64,000 nt of DNA from NIOZ-UU13 sp035528395 (lineage in GTDB: Bacteria > Planctomycetota > Phycisphaerae > Sedimentisphaerales > Anaerobacaceae): positions 29,258 through 93,257 of the forward strand of contig DATKYR010000264.1 of NCBI GenBank assembly GCA_035528395.1, in the 5' to 3' direction. Below the pieces are notes generated by a model. The model saw only the letters and a list, made by a program, of their open reading frames with translations, was not told the DNA's origin and searched no databases. The position numbers were made by a program, and so were the translations under genes. The stretch's first letter is position 1. Every line of letters starts with the position of its first letter. Positions 44,348 through 53,864 of this stretch are shown here, in pieces.

Positions 44348-44527
44348 CAATTAGTGCCGTGTCTCGGACATTTTTCCATAAAAATGCGGATTTCACTTGT
44401 TTTTTGGACTATCTATCGTATAATACATATCTAACTAATGGATTAGGGTCACAATAAATATCGAAGATCCGCTGTCTTTTGGCGGAATCAATAGTCAATC
44501 ATAAATCCGGAGGGGTTCCTAATGCCC

Positions 44528-44880
44528 ATCGAAACCCAAATTTTATCCCGCTTGTCGCGGCGTAGCCTTCGGCGAAGCCGGGTCCTCTCTCGGCCCTCTA
44601 CATCTGTCGAGAACCCTCTACAAATCAGCCCTTTTTATGCAAAACAAACCCAATCTTGTCCGCCGTAGGCGGATTGCAAATGGACGTAAATCGATATAAT
44701 ACAAGAGATTATAAAAATAAATCCAATTGGACACTTGGTCAAAACAAACCCAATTCAAACCCAATCAAACCCAATTGCCGAAAGGGTAAAATTGATGCAA
44801 AGTGTGTATTTACAAAGGATTATTAAGAAAAATGCGGATATGGGCTATGAAAAAGCAAACCCAAACAAACCCAATTTCAA
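44528..44880. repeat. Scattered CAAACCCAAT units
   Basis: At least seven copies of AAACCCAA occur in this gap (about 44529, 44645, 44745, 44758, 44766, 44856 and 44866), some in tight tandem. The whole gap from 43935 to 44910 otherwise has no gene; it also holds two GTCTTNTGGCGGAA copies near 44050 and 44475. Confidence 0.6.
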
Positions 44881-44910
44881 GGCATTCTGTAAGAAAGGAG
44901 GCCTATGGCC

Positions 44911-46392
44911 ATGAAAGATTGTACCCGTCGTACTTTTATGAAGACTTCATTGGCTGCTGTTGGTAGTGTCTCGTTGGCATCCAGCGCATGGTCCCGGATC
45001 AGGGGCTCCAACGACGACATTCGCATAGCCATCGTGGGTGTTCGAAAGAAGGGTAAGGAACACATCCAGGACTTCCGGAAGCTCTCAGGTGTTCGCGTGG
45101 TCGCCATATGCGATGCCGATACGCAATTCCTGGATATCGAAGTTGCGAAGTTCAAAGAGCGCAACATTAAGGTTGACACCTGCGTTGACTACCGAAAGTT
45201 GCTGGAGAACAAGAACATCGACGCGGTTGTGCTCTGCGTGCCCGATCATTTGCATGCCCTGATGACGGTATGGGCCTGCCAGGCAGGCAAGGACGTGTAT
45301 GTTGAAAAACCGGCTTCGCACAACATTTGGGAAGGCCGGAAAATGGTGGAGGCGGCGCGTAAGTACAAACGCATCGTCGGAGTTGGCTCACAGGACCGCT
45401 CGGACGTAGGATTGCTGCCCCTCGCCGAGCACATCAAACAGGGTGGCCTGGGCAAAATTCTGCGTGTCCACGCTATCACCTACAATGCCCGCCTGAGTAT
45501 TGGCAAGGTTAGTGGTCCCCAGCTGATCCCGGCGACCTGCGACTACAATCTTTTCCAGGGGCCGGCCCCGTTGACACCGCTGATGCGTACGAACCTGCAT
45601 TATGACTGGCACTGGTGCTGGCCCACCGGTACCGGCGAAATGGGCAATCTTGGCGGCCACGTGTTGGACGACTGCCGCTGGACAACCGGCGTGGCCACAA
45701 TGGCGCCGCGCGTGGTGAGCCTCGGTGGGCGGTTCAGCTTCGACGACGACGGCCAAACGCCCAATACAATCATATCGTTGTTTGACTACGACGCCTTTCC
45801 CATCATCTATGAAATCCGTGCCCTGCCGCGCTCCAAAAGTGAAAAAGTCGATACCTATCAAGGGATTACCTCGCGAGGGATGGACCGCTATCGGGGTATC
45901 AACTTCGGCATGGTGATTCAGTGCGAGCATGGCTACTTTACCGGCGGTCGCGGCGGAGGCTGGACCTACGACAACGATGGTAAGAAGATAAAGCAGTTCG
46001 GGGGCGACGGCGGCTGGGGACACATGACGAATTTCCTCAATACTATGCGCAGCCGCCGGGTCAGCGACCTGAAGGCAGACGTGCTCGAGGGGCATATCAC
46101 GGCCTGTATGATTCACGCGGCCGATATTTCCTATCGCCTGGGGCAACGAAGGTCCGTTGACGAGATAAGGCAGACTATCGCAGGCAATGACCTGCTTATG
46201 GAGTCTTTTGATCGCCTTCAACAGCATCTACGGGCGAACGAAGTTGATCTTGACCGGACACCCGTGGCCCTCGGCCCGATGCTGACGTTTAACACAGAGC
46301 GCGAGAGGTTCGTGGGTGACCACAGCGACTACGCGAATATGTTCGTAACACGGAACTACCGTCCCCCATTTGTTATACCTGAGGCCGTGTGA
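44911..46392 (+). CDS. Tat-exported Gfo/Idh/MocA oxidoreductase
   Basis: 493 residues from the second ATG (MKDCTRRTF), where AAGGAGG lies nine bases upstream; the first ATG is only three bases from it. A Tat signal (CTRRTFMKTSLAAVGSVSLA) precedes the NAD domain (IRIAIVGVRKKGKEHIQDFRKL). The family motif EKP lies in VYVEKPASHN, and the C-terminal substrate domain has GTGEMGNLGGHVLDDCRW with the expected Gly/His/Asp-rich run. Such planctomycete enzymes are exported and act on sugars or inositols, probably with tightly bound cofactor. The next gene is a sugar isomerase-like protein, transcribed towards it. Confidence 0.9.
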   Translation: MKDCTRRTFMKTSLAAVGSVSLASSAWSRIRGSNDDIRIAIVGVRKKGKEHIQDFRKLSGVRVVAICDADTQFLDIEVAKFKERNIKVDTCVDYRKLLENKNIDAVVLCVPDHLHALMTVWACQAGKDVYVEKPASHNIWEGRKMVEAARKYKRIVGVGSQDRSDVGLLPLAEHIKQGGLGKILRVHAITYNARLSIGKVSGPQLIPATCDYNLFQGPAPLTPLMRTNLHYDWHWCWPTGTGEMGNLGGHVLDDCRWTTGVATMAPRVVSLGGRFSFDDDGQTPNTIISLFDYDAFPIIYEIRALPRSKSEKVDTYQGITSRGMDRYRGINFGMVIQCEHGYFTGGRGGGWTYDNDGKKIKQFGGDGGWGHMTNFLNTMRSRRVSDLKADVLEGHITACMIHAADISYRLGQRRSVDEIRQTIAGNDLLMESFDRLQQHLRANEVDLDRTPVALGPMLTFNTERERFVGDHSDYANMFVTRNYRPPFVIPEAV

Positions 46393-46549
46393 CGGAAATC
46401 GACGGTAAAAAAGCGTTGATGTGTAATACGATGATCATCCTGCTCACAGCTATCACGCCGATGAGAAGGATAATGAGTGGATTAGCAATCTCAGGTCTCC
46501 ATTCTCCGTAGTACTACGAAGGATGAATCCATTTGATTGATGTGTGTCG

Positions 46550-47632
46550 TTAGAGATTCAAATGCTCGATTGCGTATGCGATGCACTTCTTTATGTTTTG
46601 CTCTTCGAGCTTTATCTGCTCGTCGAGAGGCAGATGGCTTGTGTGTGGCAGTGCGTCTTTTTCACTTGCGTTGGTCCGCACGTATCGCAGCGTGCGGGCC
46701 AGATCAGTCCCAGGGACATTGGCAAACGTCGCCCAGTATTTCTCTTTCAAACAGGGTACCTTGAGCGGATCACGGGTTGCCATTTCCACGCTGAATTGTG
46801 TCTCGGGCTTGGCCTTTCGCAGAATCCGGACCATTTCGGGCAGGTCGAGTAAGCCTTCGCCCAGCGGCACATCCGCGAGCAGAAAGCCGTCTTCGTATTC
46901 GGCTACGGCCATGTCCTTAAGATGGGTCGAAAAACACCAGGGCGCGTATGCCTTGACAACATCCATAGAATCTTCCAATAGTGCAAAGCTATTGCCAGTA
47001 TCAACGCATACGCCGACGTACTCACTGCTAATGTGTTCCAGTATGCTCAGCATATCGGGTATGCGCCAGTCCTTATGGTTTTCAATTGCCAGGCGGATAC
47101 CGTGCTTGGCTGCTACCGGCTCAGCTAACCGTAGTGACTTCCATGACCGGTCTGCGAAGGCCTTATATTGTTCGGCTCTATCGAACTGTTCGTACCGCCG
47201 CCCACCGAAAAAGATACGGATTACCTTTACCCCCGCATCTTTTGCCGTTAGTACAACCTTCTCAAACCTTTCGACATCGGACCGGCTGCGAGGCAGGCCT
47301 TCTGAGCCCTCGATAAACATCTTGTATTTTTCCGCATTGCTGCGAAGTTTACGAATGTAAACCCCGTCTCTGATTCCGATTTCCATGTGGGCGCCACCGG
47401 CGCCAATTTGATGGCAGTGTTCGAGGAAGTTCAGCGGGTCCCCAAGCTGCCGATCGGTCCTGAATCGAATGTTGTATGAGAACGTATCGATACCTATTTT
47501 TGACTTCTTAGCAGTTGATGCGCCTGCCCCCAGAACGGAATGTCCCAGCATTGATGCCGCTATGCCACCGGCTATTGAATAAAGTGCTTCTCTTCTGTTC
47601 ATCCCGTCCCGTTTTCGATGGGCGGGATTCAT
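46550..47632 (-). CDS. Exported sugar-phosphate isomerase/epimerase-like protein
   Basis: 361 residues from the ATG with AGGAAA upstream. MNRREALYSIAGGIAASMLG is a twin-arginine-type signal. The remainder is an AP endonuclease 2/xylose isomerase-like TIM barrel: GAGGAHMEIGI, AKHGIRLAIENHKDWRI, VGVCVDTGNSFAL, TKP-like end SVEMATRD. The metal-binding Glu, Asp and His of the fold are present (ENH, DTG, STHLKDM). It probably acts on sugar substrates beyond the inner membrane together with the Gfo/Idh/MocA enzyme. Real activity is unknown. Confidence 0.87.
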   Translation of the reverse strand: MNPAHRKRDGMNRREALYSIAGGIAASMLGHSVLGAGASTAKKSKIGIDTFSYNIRFRTDRQLGDPLNFLEHCHQIGAGGAHMEIGIRDGVYIRKLRSNAEKYKMFIEGSEGLPRSRSDVERFEKVVLTAKDAGVKVIRIFFGGRRYEQFDRAEQYKAFADRSWKSLRLAEPVAAKHGIRLAIENHKDWRIPDMLSILEHISSEYVGVCVDTGNSFALLEDSMDVVKAYAPWCFSTHLKDMAVAEYEDGFLLADVPLGEGLLDLPEMVRILRKAKPETQFSVEMATRDPLKVPCLKEKYWATFANVPGTDLARTLRYVRTNASEKDALPHTSHLPLDEQIKLEEQNIKKCIAYAIEHLNL

Positions 47633-48002
47633 CACTATTTTCCTGAATTCAGTATGATTAGTGTGATAACCTCTGCTGCTTGCCTTTTCGTTAGATTCTG
47701 ACCACCTCATTTTAGGGTGTCCTTCCTCTGGTTAACTTCCCGTAGGGATTCGATATCGTGACTTAACGTTCAGGCCCGTTCAGCCGGCCGCCAAGTCTGA
47801 ACGCTGCTATTTTAATCGGCTCACTAAGAAACGCAAGGCTTTGAGGAAAATTCTATCGCTATCGACCGGCCGTGGCTGCTGAAATTTTCGGATAAGATTC
47901 TTCTTAAAAAATCTCTCTGTCGCCGGCTTGCAGATTGTTGATATTCGAATGAGAGTTTGATGTAATAATGGAATTGAAAACCAGACAGGTCTTCTGAAGT
48001 GT

Positions 48003-48176
48003 TCAATGGGAAATTTCGGTTTGATACTTTGTCAGGATATCAAGCGTACCATCCGTAGAACGGCCATCGACAACAATTTATTCAATATCCTTATAGTCCA
48101 GGCTCAGGATACTCCTTATAGTATCTTCAATTGTCTCCACACTATTCAGACAAACTGTTACTATAGAAAGCTTCAT
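48003..48176 (-). pseudogene. Broken GT2 glycosyltransferase N-terminus
   Basis: MKLSIVTVCLNSVETIEDTI and RSILSLDYKDIE, then an in-frame TAA, then IVVDGRSTDGTLDILTKYQT. This is the start of a GT2 glycosyltransferase with the donor-site DGxSTDGT motif. A stop interrupts it after 34 codons, and the rest is missing. A following minus-strand frame (47824-48006) may hold an eroded C-terminus but is not recognisable. It begins 22 bases after the GT9 gene. Confidence 0.75.
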
Positions 48177-48197
48177 TGTATCTCAGAAATTGTCTGT

Positions 48198-49355
48198 TTA
48201 GACATTTTCGATTTCGTCTATTGCTTCTATTACATCTTCTACTTGAATTGCTTTCATACAGGCATTGTTAAGATCACAGAACCGTTTTTGACAGGGACGA
48301 CAAGCAAAATCGCCTTTGATGACCTTTCCGATTTTCCCGCTGCCTCGAGGGCAGGCTATGGAGGGCGGCTGCGGACCAAACAATATAATGACATTTTTCC
48401 CAAGGGCGGCTGCTATATGACCAATGCCACTGTCCAGCCCTATGAAAGCCTCACCACAGGCCAGATAAGCTGCTATTTCGCTTAACCGTACCGATAATAC
48501 AGGAAGAGTTATGCGGCAATTATTCTTGATAGATTCGACAATAGATTTGTCATTTGGTGGGGATAGCAGTACCGGCGAATAGCCTTTGTTATCTAAGTAT
48601 TCCACAATCCGGGCGAATCGCTCGGGCGGCCAAAGTCTTTTAGGCTGGCTTGCTCCGGGATGTAAAAATACTATATTACGCAAACCTTGGTTGTCGAAGT
48701 ATTTTTTTGCAGCTTGTATCTTTGCCTCCGGAACGTGAAGGCTGGGAACATCCTCATCGTTTTCAGCTCCTAAGTATCTTACTACATTTAAATTCCTCTC
48801 AATCAGATGCCATTTTCCAGGAGCAGGTACGATATCGGTTAACCAGTATGCCCCGCCGGTAAAATCATAACCGACTCTTCTTCTTGCCCCGATTAATAGC
48901 AACAAAAATATGTTTCTTATGTCGCCGCGAAAATCCAGAGCTATATCAATGTTTAATCTTCTTAATTGTCTGATTTGAGAGAATAATCTCCTTAAGTTTG
49001 AAAGCGAATAATCGTATGTTGACCATGGAATGCGAGTGATAAAAAATTTATCAAATACTTCTTGATCTTCTAACAGGTCCTTTCCCCACCGGTTCCCCCA
49101 GAAAATCACTTCTGCATCAGGAAACCTCTGGCGGATTGCCCTGTAGGCAGGTAATCCCATTATCACATCACCTATTAGATGCGATTCAAAAATCAGAATT
49201 TTTTTGTACTGTGTAAAATCACGACTGATAAAACGTGAATGTTTAAACGAATATAGAAAAGACAGGGACCTATCGAGAAGACTCACAAACACAAGACGTT
49301 TCTTATTAAAATATATCTCAAGTGTTGTCCGTTTGTTAATATTTGTGTTTCTCAA
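48198..49355 (-). CDS. Glycosyltransferase family 9 (heptosyltransferase-like)
   Basis: 385 residues, starting at a TTG. ILIFESHLIGDVIMGLPAYR is the N-terminal signature of GT9 enzymes; RRRVGYDFTGG and VFLHPGASQPKRLWPPERF are the donor-binding region, and GLDSGIGHIAAALGKNVIILFGP the C-terminal one. Should add heptose or a related sugar to a lipid-linked glycan in the cytoplasm. The last 50 residues include several cysteines (CPRGSG, CRPCQKRFCDLNNAC) as often in this family. Confidence 0.85.
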   Translation of the reverse strand: MRNTNINKRTTLEIYFNKKRLVFVSLLDRSLSFLYSFKHSRFISRDFTQYKKILIFESHLIGDVIMGLPAYRAIRQRFPDAEVIFWGNRWGKDLLEDQEVFDKFFITRIPWSTYDYSLSNLRRLFSQIRQLRRLNIDIALDFRGDIRNIFLLLLIGARRRVGYDFTGGAYWLTDIVPAPGKWHLIERNLNVVRYLGAENDEDVPSLHVPEAKIQAAKKYFDNQGLRNIVFLHPGASQPKRLWPPERFARIVEYLDNKGYSPVLLSPPNDKSIVESIKNNCRITLPVLSVRLSEIAAYLACGEAFIGLDSGIGHIAAALGKNVIILFGPQPPSIACPRGSGKIGKVIKGDFACRPCQKRFCDLNNACMKAIQVEDVIEAIDEIENV

Positions 49356-49555
49356 TTTTCTATTCGCACATCAGAGGTATGCACGACTATTTGCTTGTGG
49401 AATAACAATAATACAATATTCATAAGGTACCATAGGATTTTACAGAGAGGACCAGATATTATCGGAAATACTGAAAAGCCCATTTCATTTGACAGCAAGA
49501 CAAAACCAACAAAATTTCTGTATTTTAAAAAATACCGGTAGAAAAGCGATGACAA
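49352..49555 (-). CDS. Possible small membrane peptide
   Basis: 67 codons from a TTG, with hydrophobic stretches (FVGFVLLSNEMGFSVFPI, ILWYLMNIVLLLF). It overlaps the GT9 start by four bases. It may be an eroded gene of the polysaccharide cluster. Unrecognised. Confidence 0.3.
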   Translation of the reverse strand: MSSLFYRYFLKYRNFVGFVLLSNEMGFSVFPIISGPLCKILWYLMNIVLLLFHKQIVVHTSDVRIEN

Positions 49556-49575
49556 GTAATCTCTTATAAAACCAA

Positions 49576-50325
49576 TTAGGTATCACGAGTTTTTGGAGCT
49601 ATGATTACATCTTTTGTTGAACTTATGCCATCGTAATCAAATCTTTCGTATCCATTATCAAACAACCATTCAAAAACTGCCACCTCTTGATCCCAAAAGG
49701 GATGGTTACCTTTCCCCCATCCGACTTCCAAAAGAATATAGGGTTTTTTGTCTAATCTCTCAAGTGTCTCTTTCATCCCCTTCAAAACTGAGAACTCTGC
49801 TCCTTCAACATCTATTTTAATCAAATGTATCTTATCTAATCCGTTTCTCGCGTACTCGTCGAAAGTTATTTCCTTGATCCCTAATGGCTTCATTCCTCTT
49901 GTTGTTTTTTCCTTGATAACAGTGTTCCAACCAAGGTTGGTCTTATCCAGGTATATCGTTGCATTGCCTTTCTTATCTGATAAGGCGTAATTCTCCACTA
50001 TAACATTCCCGAACCCTGAGAAGTTCCTCCTGCAAAAGTCATAATATTTAGGGACTGGTTCAAAAAGATATGCTTTACAATTTGGGAATCTCTCCAATAT
50101 GATTTGAGTAAATGACCCGACATTAGCACCGACGTCGATTATAACATCGCCATCTTGAATAAGATGGCTAATAACGGTTGAAAAATCTGTCCTGATTATC
50201 CTTACAAGTCTTCTCCGCCAAATTCTTAACTGCAACTCTTCCGGCAATATCGACACTGTTATATAGCGAATGCTTACAAGAATTCTCCTTAGCAACTTTT
50301 TACAAATAAGCCAACCTACAACCAT
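49576..50325 (-). CDS. FkbM-family methyltransferase
   Basis: 249 residues. SAM site VIIDVGANVGSFTQIIL (about 61-77), acidic VFEP-like AYLFEPVP, and the FkbM signature IKIDVEGAEFSVLKGM. Methylates a hydroxyl of a sugar in the glycan. Located in the middle of the polysaccharide operon. Confidence 0.88.
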   Translation of the reverse strand: MVVGWLICKKLLRRILVSIRYITVSILPEELQLRIWRRRLVRIIRTDFSTVISHLIQDGDVIIDVGANVGSFTQIILERFPNCKAYLFEPVPKYYDFCRRNFSGFGNVIVENYALSDKKGNATIYLDKTNLGWNTVIKEKTTRGMKPLGIKEITFDEYARNGLDKIHLIKIDVEGAEFSVLKGMKETLERLDKKPYILLEVGWGKGNHPFWDQEVAVFEWLFDNGYERFDYDGISSTKDVIIAPKTRDT

Positions 50326-50428
50326 GCTCGTCCTATCCGCCCCGCAATACGGAGCCTCTTATTTACTTAACTGACATTTCCCATTTCAACTGCAATTAAC
50401 AACGTTGACGGACTACAAGTGCTGATTC

Positions 50429-51691
50429 TCAACTCTGGTCGTTCTTGATGCTCGTTTTTGCACAAGTTAGCTTCACGCCGAACATCGCCATTAACAGACT
50501 AACCCACCATTCAGGACCTCTAAAACTGGGCACTACTATGCAGGTCGCAATACTAAAAATTAGGGCGAATAAAGCAACCAAAATATATGGATTTGATTTG
50601 TACCAAGCCTTTAGGTGTATTACTGTTGTGAAGAAACCGAAGACAAAGAAAAACAAAATGCAAAATATACCAAAGTCCTGATATACATAAGCAGTCAAAT
50701 ACCTCGCAGGATTCCACACCCATGCCGCTTTGTCAGGAGTGAAAAGAGCGTCGGCCAGTCCAATGTACTCCAGCGGAAATCTCACTACATAAAAAAAATT
50801 GCGACCCAGCGTATGGTCAAAATTAGACTCGAACAGGATAGACAAATTTGCCAGTCCTAACGAAGAATATTGTGCAAGCACATCTTTGAAACTTCTTGCT
50901 TGACGAATCAAGCTGATAACATGCAAAAAGGCAGCAAAAATGGTCAAAATAGCCAGACTCCGAAGCGGCTTTTTCCTCAGATTATGTCCTATTCTCTTAT
51001 ACTCTTTGGAATTGAGGATGACGTAATATATCAGTATCACAAAAAGACCCGCGACGACAACTCTGTCCAGTGTAAATATGGATCGGACAAATATGGTTAC
51101 GAGAATCACAAGTATGTATCTTTTGCTTTTTGAGCTTGGTGGAATACGTCGTCCCACACTTGTCTTGTCCCTGATTCTCTCACAAGCCAGGACCATATAC
51201 AATGCTGATAAAGGTAGGTAGGAAAACATCTTTATTATCCCTGGAAGTCCACCGGCTTCCCTTGTTCGCAAAAAGTATTTACGAATCGCATTGGAATCGT
51301 CTTGAACCGTAGTATAAGTGACCAATTCTCGCAAATAATCTGTCAGAGATACAGACGTACTGATCTGCCAAAGAACGACGCCGATACCGAGTAAACAATA
51401 GGAATATATTAAGGCAGAAAAGAGTTTCTGCCGCGTCACATAAAACTTCTTCCTAATTCCGTAAAAGTGATAGCTATACATTGCTGCATGGGCACCTAGA
51501 AGAAAAGCAGCTGCAGTTATGAAATGGAATATTACTCCGTAAATACTAATATGCTCTCGCAGCTTAGAAATAGTTTCGGATTCGCTTGGTGTGATTGTGA
51601 ATACGTACATAAGTACGTAGAACAAGATGAACACAAAAGCCGGGCTCGTCAGCAAAAAGGACCACTTATTTTGTATCACAGGTTTCAACAC
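50429..51691 (-). CDS. O-antigen polymerase-like membrane protein (Wzy-type)
   Basis: 420 residues with about ten to eleven hydrophobic helices and a large loop in the last third, the layout of Wzy polymerases and O-antigen ligases (few conserved residues). Helices include FVFILFYVLMYVFTITP, VIFHFITAAAFLLGAHAAMY and FCILFFFVFGFFTTVIHL. The start is GTG. In a cluster with flippase and chain-length genes a polymerase is expected, which supports the call. Confidence 0.7.
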   Translation of the reverse strand: MLKPVIQNKWSFLLTSPAFVFILFYVLMYVFTITPSESETISKLREHISIYGVIFHFITAAAFLLGAHAAMYSYHFYGIRKKFYVTRQKLFSALIYSYCLLGIGVVLWQISTSVSLTDYLRELVTYTTVQDDSNAIRKYFLRTREAGGLPGIIKMFSYLPLSALYMVLACERIRDKTSVGRRIPPSSKSKRYILVILVTIFVRSIFTLDRVVVAGLFVILIYYVILNSKEYKRIGHNLRKKPLRSLAILTIFAAFLHVISLIRQARSFKDVLAQYSSLGLANLSILFESNFDHTLGRNFFYVVRFPLEYIGLADALFTPDKAAWVWNPARYLTAYVYQDFGIFCILFFFVFGFFTTVIHLKAWYKSNPYILVALFALIFSIATCIVVPSFRGPEWWVSLLMAMFGVKLTCAKTSIKNDQS

Positions 51692-51724
51692 ACCAACGTT
51701 TCAGATATCTAATTGACGCTGTAC

Positions 51725-52600
51725 TTATTCTCGTTTAGCAAATCGCAGCAAATAATAATACTCTCTGTGCAACATATACAAAAATGTTGTGAGCAAAGGA
51801 CCGTACCTGAACTTCAGGTCGGTCGATAGAATGTCCCGGTGTTTTTTTAGCATATACCACGTATTGTACATAGCCCAGAATTCGACTAACAGACGATTTG
51901 TCCTCTGTCCCCCTTTTTTACTCATTGCTCCTCTTATATGGTAGCAGGAAGTATCGGGCGTAAAAAAGATTTTTGCGCCAATTTCACGGGCTGACAGAAA
52001 AAAATCCGTTTCCTCACGGAATCCGTTTCCCGAATACCAAGGGTCAAAAGACACCTCGTTGAATAGCTTCCTTTTTACCAGTGCGATGGCGTGCGTAAAA
52101 GGAACAGCTAATGGTTTACCTGATCCAAACAATTCTTCGGGTATTCGAAAAGGGCTCAGGTCTTGCGGCCAACCAGGCCGTTCATTATTGCTGTTTATGT
52201 ATCTTTCGATCTGACAATCCGAATCAATTTCAATAGGAACCAAGTTTCCTGAAATAATGTCACATGAAAAACTATTGAGTTGTTCGTGAAGGATATTAGT
52301 ATAGTCCGGTGCCAAATAGACATCATCTTCACCTAAGAGAATATATTCTGTATCTGCTTCTGAAATACCGATCATGCGGGCTTTCTGCGCGCCAGTTTTA
52401 TCCTTAATCTTAATTTCTTTAACAAAATCACTGTCTTTTTGGAAGGAAGCGATCACGTCAGAGGTTTCATCTACTGAGCCATTATTAACTATCAATATTT
52501 TCTTAATCCACTTATTCTCTATATAGCTTGGAAGGGTTAATTGCAATTCTTTTGCACGGTTGTATGTAGGAATTATTACTGTAATGTCATTCCTTTTCAT
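51725..52600 (-). CDS. Glycosyltransferase family 2
   Basis: 291 residues from the ATG MKRNDITVIIPTYNRAKELQ, which overlaps the upstream pyruvyl-transferase gene by 14 bases; a GTG four codons earlier is an alternative. The GT-A fold motifs are ILIVNNGSVDETSD and YILLGEDDVYLAPDY (the DDV takes the place of DXD). C-terminal acceptor half: WYSGNGFREETDFFLSAREIGAKIFF. Cytoplasmic. Confidence 0.88.
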   Translation of the reverse strand: MKRNDITVIIPTYNRAKELQLTLPSYIENKWIKKILIVNNGSVDETSDVIASFQKDSDFVKEIKIKDKTGAQKARMIGISEADTEYILLGEDDVYLAPDYTNILHEQLNSFSCDIISGNLVPIEIDSDCQIERYINSNNERPGWPQDLSPFRIPEELFGSGKPLAVPFTHAIALVKRKLFNEVSFDPWYSGNGFREETDFFLSAREIGAKIFFTPDTSCYHIRGAMSKKGGQRTNRLLVEFWAMYNTWYMLKKHRDILSTDLKFRYGPLLTTFLYMLHREYYYLLRFAKRE

Positions 52601-53864
52601 ATTTCTTGCCACGTTCCTTAATGTCGCTCGCGCCTCGCGGACAAGCTTTAAGCAGATCGACTAATATCTGGCCGGCATTTAGCGCGCTTTGTTGCACTTC
52701 AGGCACAGTCTTTCTTAACTGTTCCCCAATCTCATCTTTTCTTTGAAGCGTTTCTTTTACCGCCCGAACCACACTATTTTCATTTATATTGTTGGACTTT
52801 ATCAGAAATTCGGTGTGGCCAAAAAGCTGTTTGTTAATTCCCTCTGCCTTTGCGCTGTACGCTAGGCTTACAGTCGGAACACAGGAAGAAAGAGCTGCTA
52901 TGGCGGCATGGGTCCTGGCGGCAATCATGCATTTCATCTGAGAAATTACCCACTTGGTTTGTGCCGACGTAAAATCATTCGAGAGCAAAAAGATATTTCG
53001 ACGGTCAGAACCAATATGCTGTAAAACTTCACGCATAAATTTGTGGTCGTCGCTTCCTGGTGCGGTTACGTGAGGGATCAATACAATAGGTCTGCCTAGT
53101 TTTTGCCTTAATCCAAAAAGAATCTTCGAAATTTTTAGTCGCCATGCTTCAGTATTTCCGGCAGTAACAAATCCGGCCATAAGCGGACTAACGTTCACGC
53201 CGAGTGCGTCACGAGGCAGGGAAAATCCCATTCTGTCTTCGGATACACTTTCTGCCTCCATCACAAATGCAGGGTCTCCCATTAGTATAACATTTTTCGA
53301 TACACCGTGTTCTGCCAAGTAGTTACGGGACGATTCTTCACGTACAAAAATTGCAGTTACATCGGATTTTAAATGCTCATGCATGCGACCGGAAAATCTG
53401 GGCAAGCTATCAAATGGGCCTATTGATGCTCCCCAAATAATCAGCGGCCGGCCCAAGTTCCTACTGTATAAATCCAGTGCTAAAAAGGGGTGTGGAACGC
53501 CATAATCAAGTGTGTAATTGTCGCCACCAATCGATAGAACTGCCGCACTCGCCATAATATCGTTTTTGATGGAACTATACAAAATGTGTTGCTCTAACCT
53601 TGGCATCGTAAACCGGAAAATGTGCTTTGCTATCCACTTCGGACCCCATCGTTTAAGTGCTTGAATTGGCTTGTGAACAATATCAGAATCCGATTCTTTT
53701 GGCAGAAAAACAGACCTTGAATAGTCAAAAGGAGCATGGACAAAAAGTGGCTTGTCGAATGACTTCCTCAGGATTTTAACTGTTCCACGAACGATTGCTT
53801 CACAGCCGCGATTTAAATAAGAACCATTCCCGGCTAAAACAAATATGGGTCTTTTAGTTAACAA
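52587..53864 (-). CDS. Polysaccharide pyruvyl transferase family protein
   Basis: 425 residues. The WcaK/CsaB-like layout is seen in NGSYLNRGCEAIVRGTVKILR, LSIGGDNYTLDYG, IIWGASIGPFDS and a C-terminal half with MIAARTHAAIAALSSCVPTVSLAY, the conserved R-x-H motif of the family. Adds pyruvate ketals (from PEP) to sugars. Overlaps the F420-dehydrogenase-beta-like gene by seven bases. The pair is repeatedly found together in exopolysaccharide loci. Confidence 0.88.
   Translation of the reverse strand: MLTKRPIFVLAGNGSYLNRGCEAIVRGTVKILRKSFDKPLFVHAPFDYSRSVFLPKESDSDIVHKPIQALKRWGPKWIAKHIFRFTMPRLEQHILYSSIKNDIMASAAVLSIGGDNYTLDYGVPHPFLALDLYSRNLGRPLIIWGASIGPFDSLPRFSGRMHEHLKSDVTAIFVREESSRNYLAEHGVSKNVILMGDPAFVMEAESVSEDRMGFSLPRDALGVNVSPLMAGFVTAGNTEAWRLKISKILFGLRQKLGRPIVLIPHVTAPGSDDHKFMREVLQHIGSDRRNIFLLSNDFTSAQTKWVISQMKCMIAARTHAAIAALSSCVPTVSLAYSAKAEGINKQLFGHTEFLIKSNNINENSVVRAVKETLQRKDEIGEQLRKTVPEVQQSALNAGQILVDLLKACPRGASDIKERGKKYEKE

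Noticed and set aside
44222..44354. Possible CRISPR array or repeat protein in the 7-bp repeats
   Set aside because: The units are 7 bases with no spacers, and the frames are open only because the unit lacks stops.
49352..49555. A clear glycosyltransferase in the gap between GT9 and FkbM
   Set aside because: The frame has no glycosyltransferase motif; it is kept only as a low-confidence membrane peptide.
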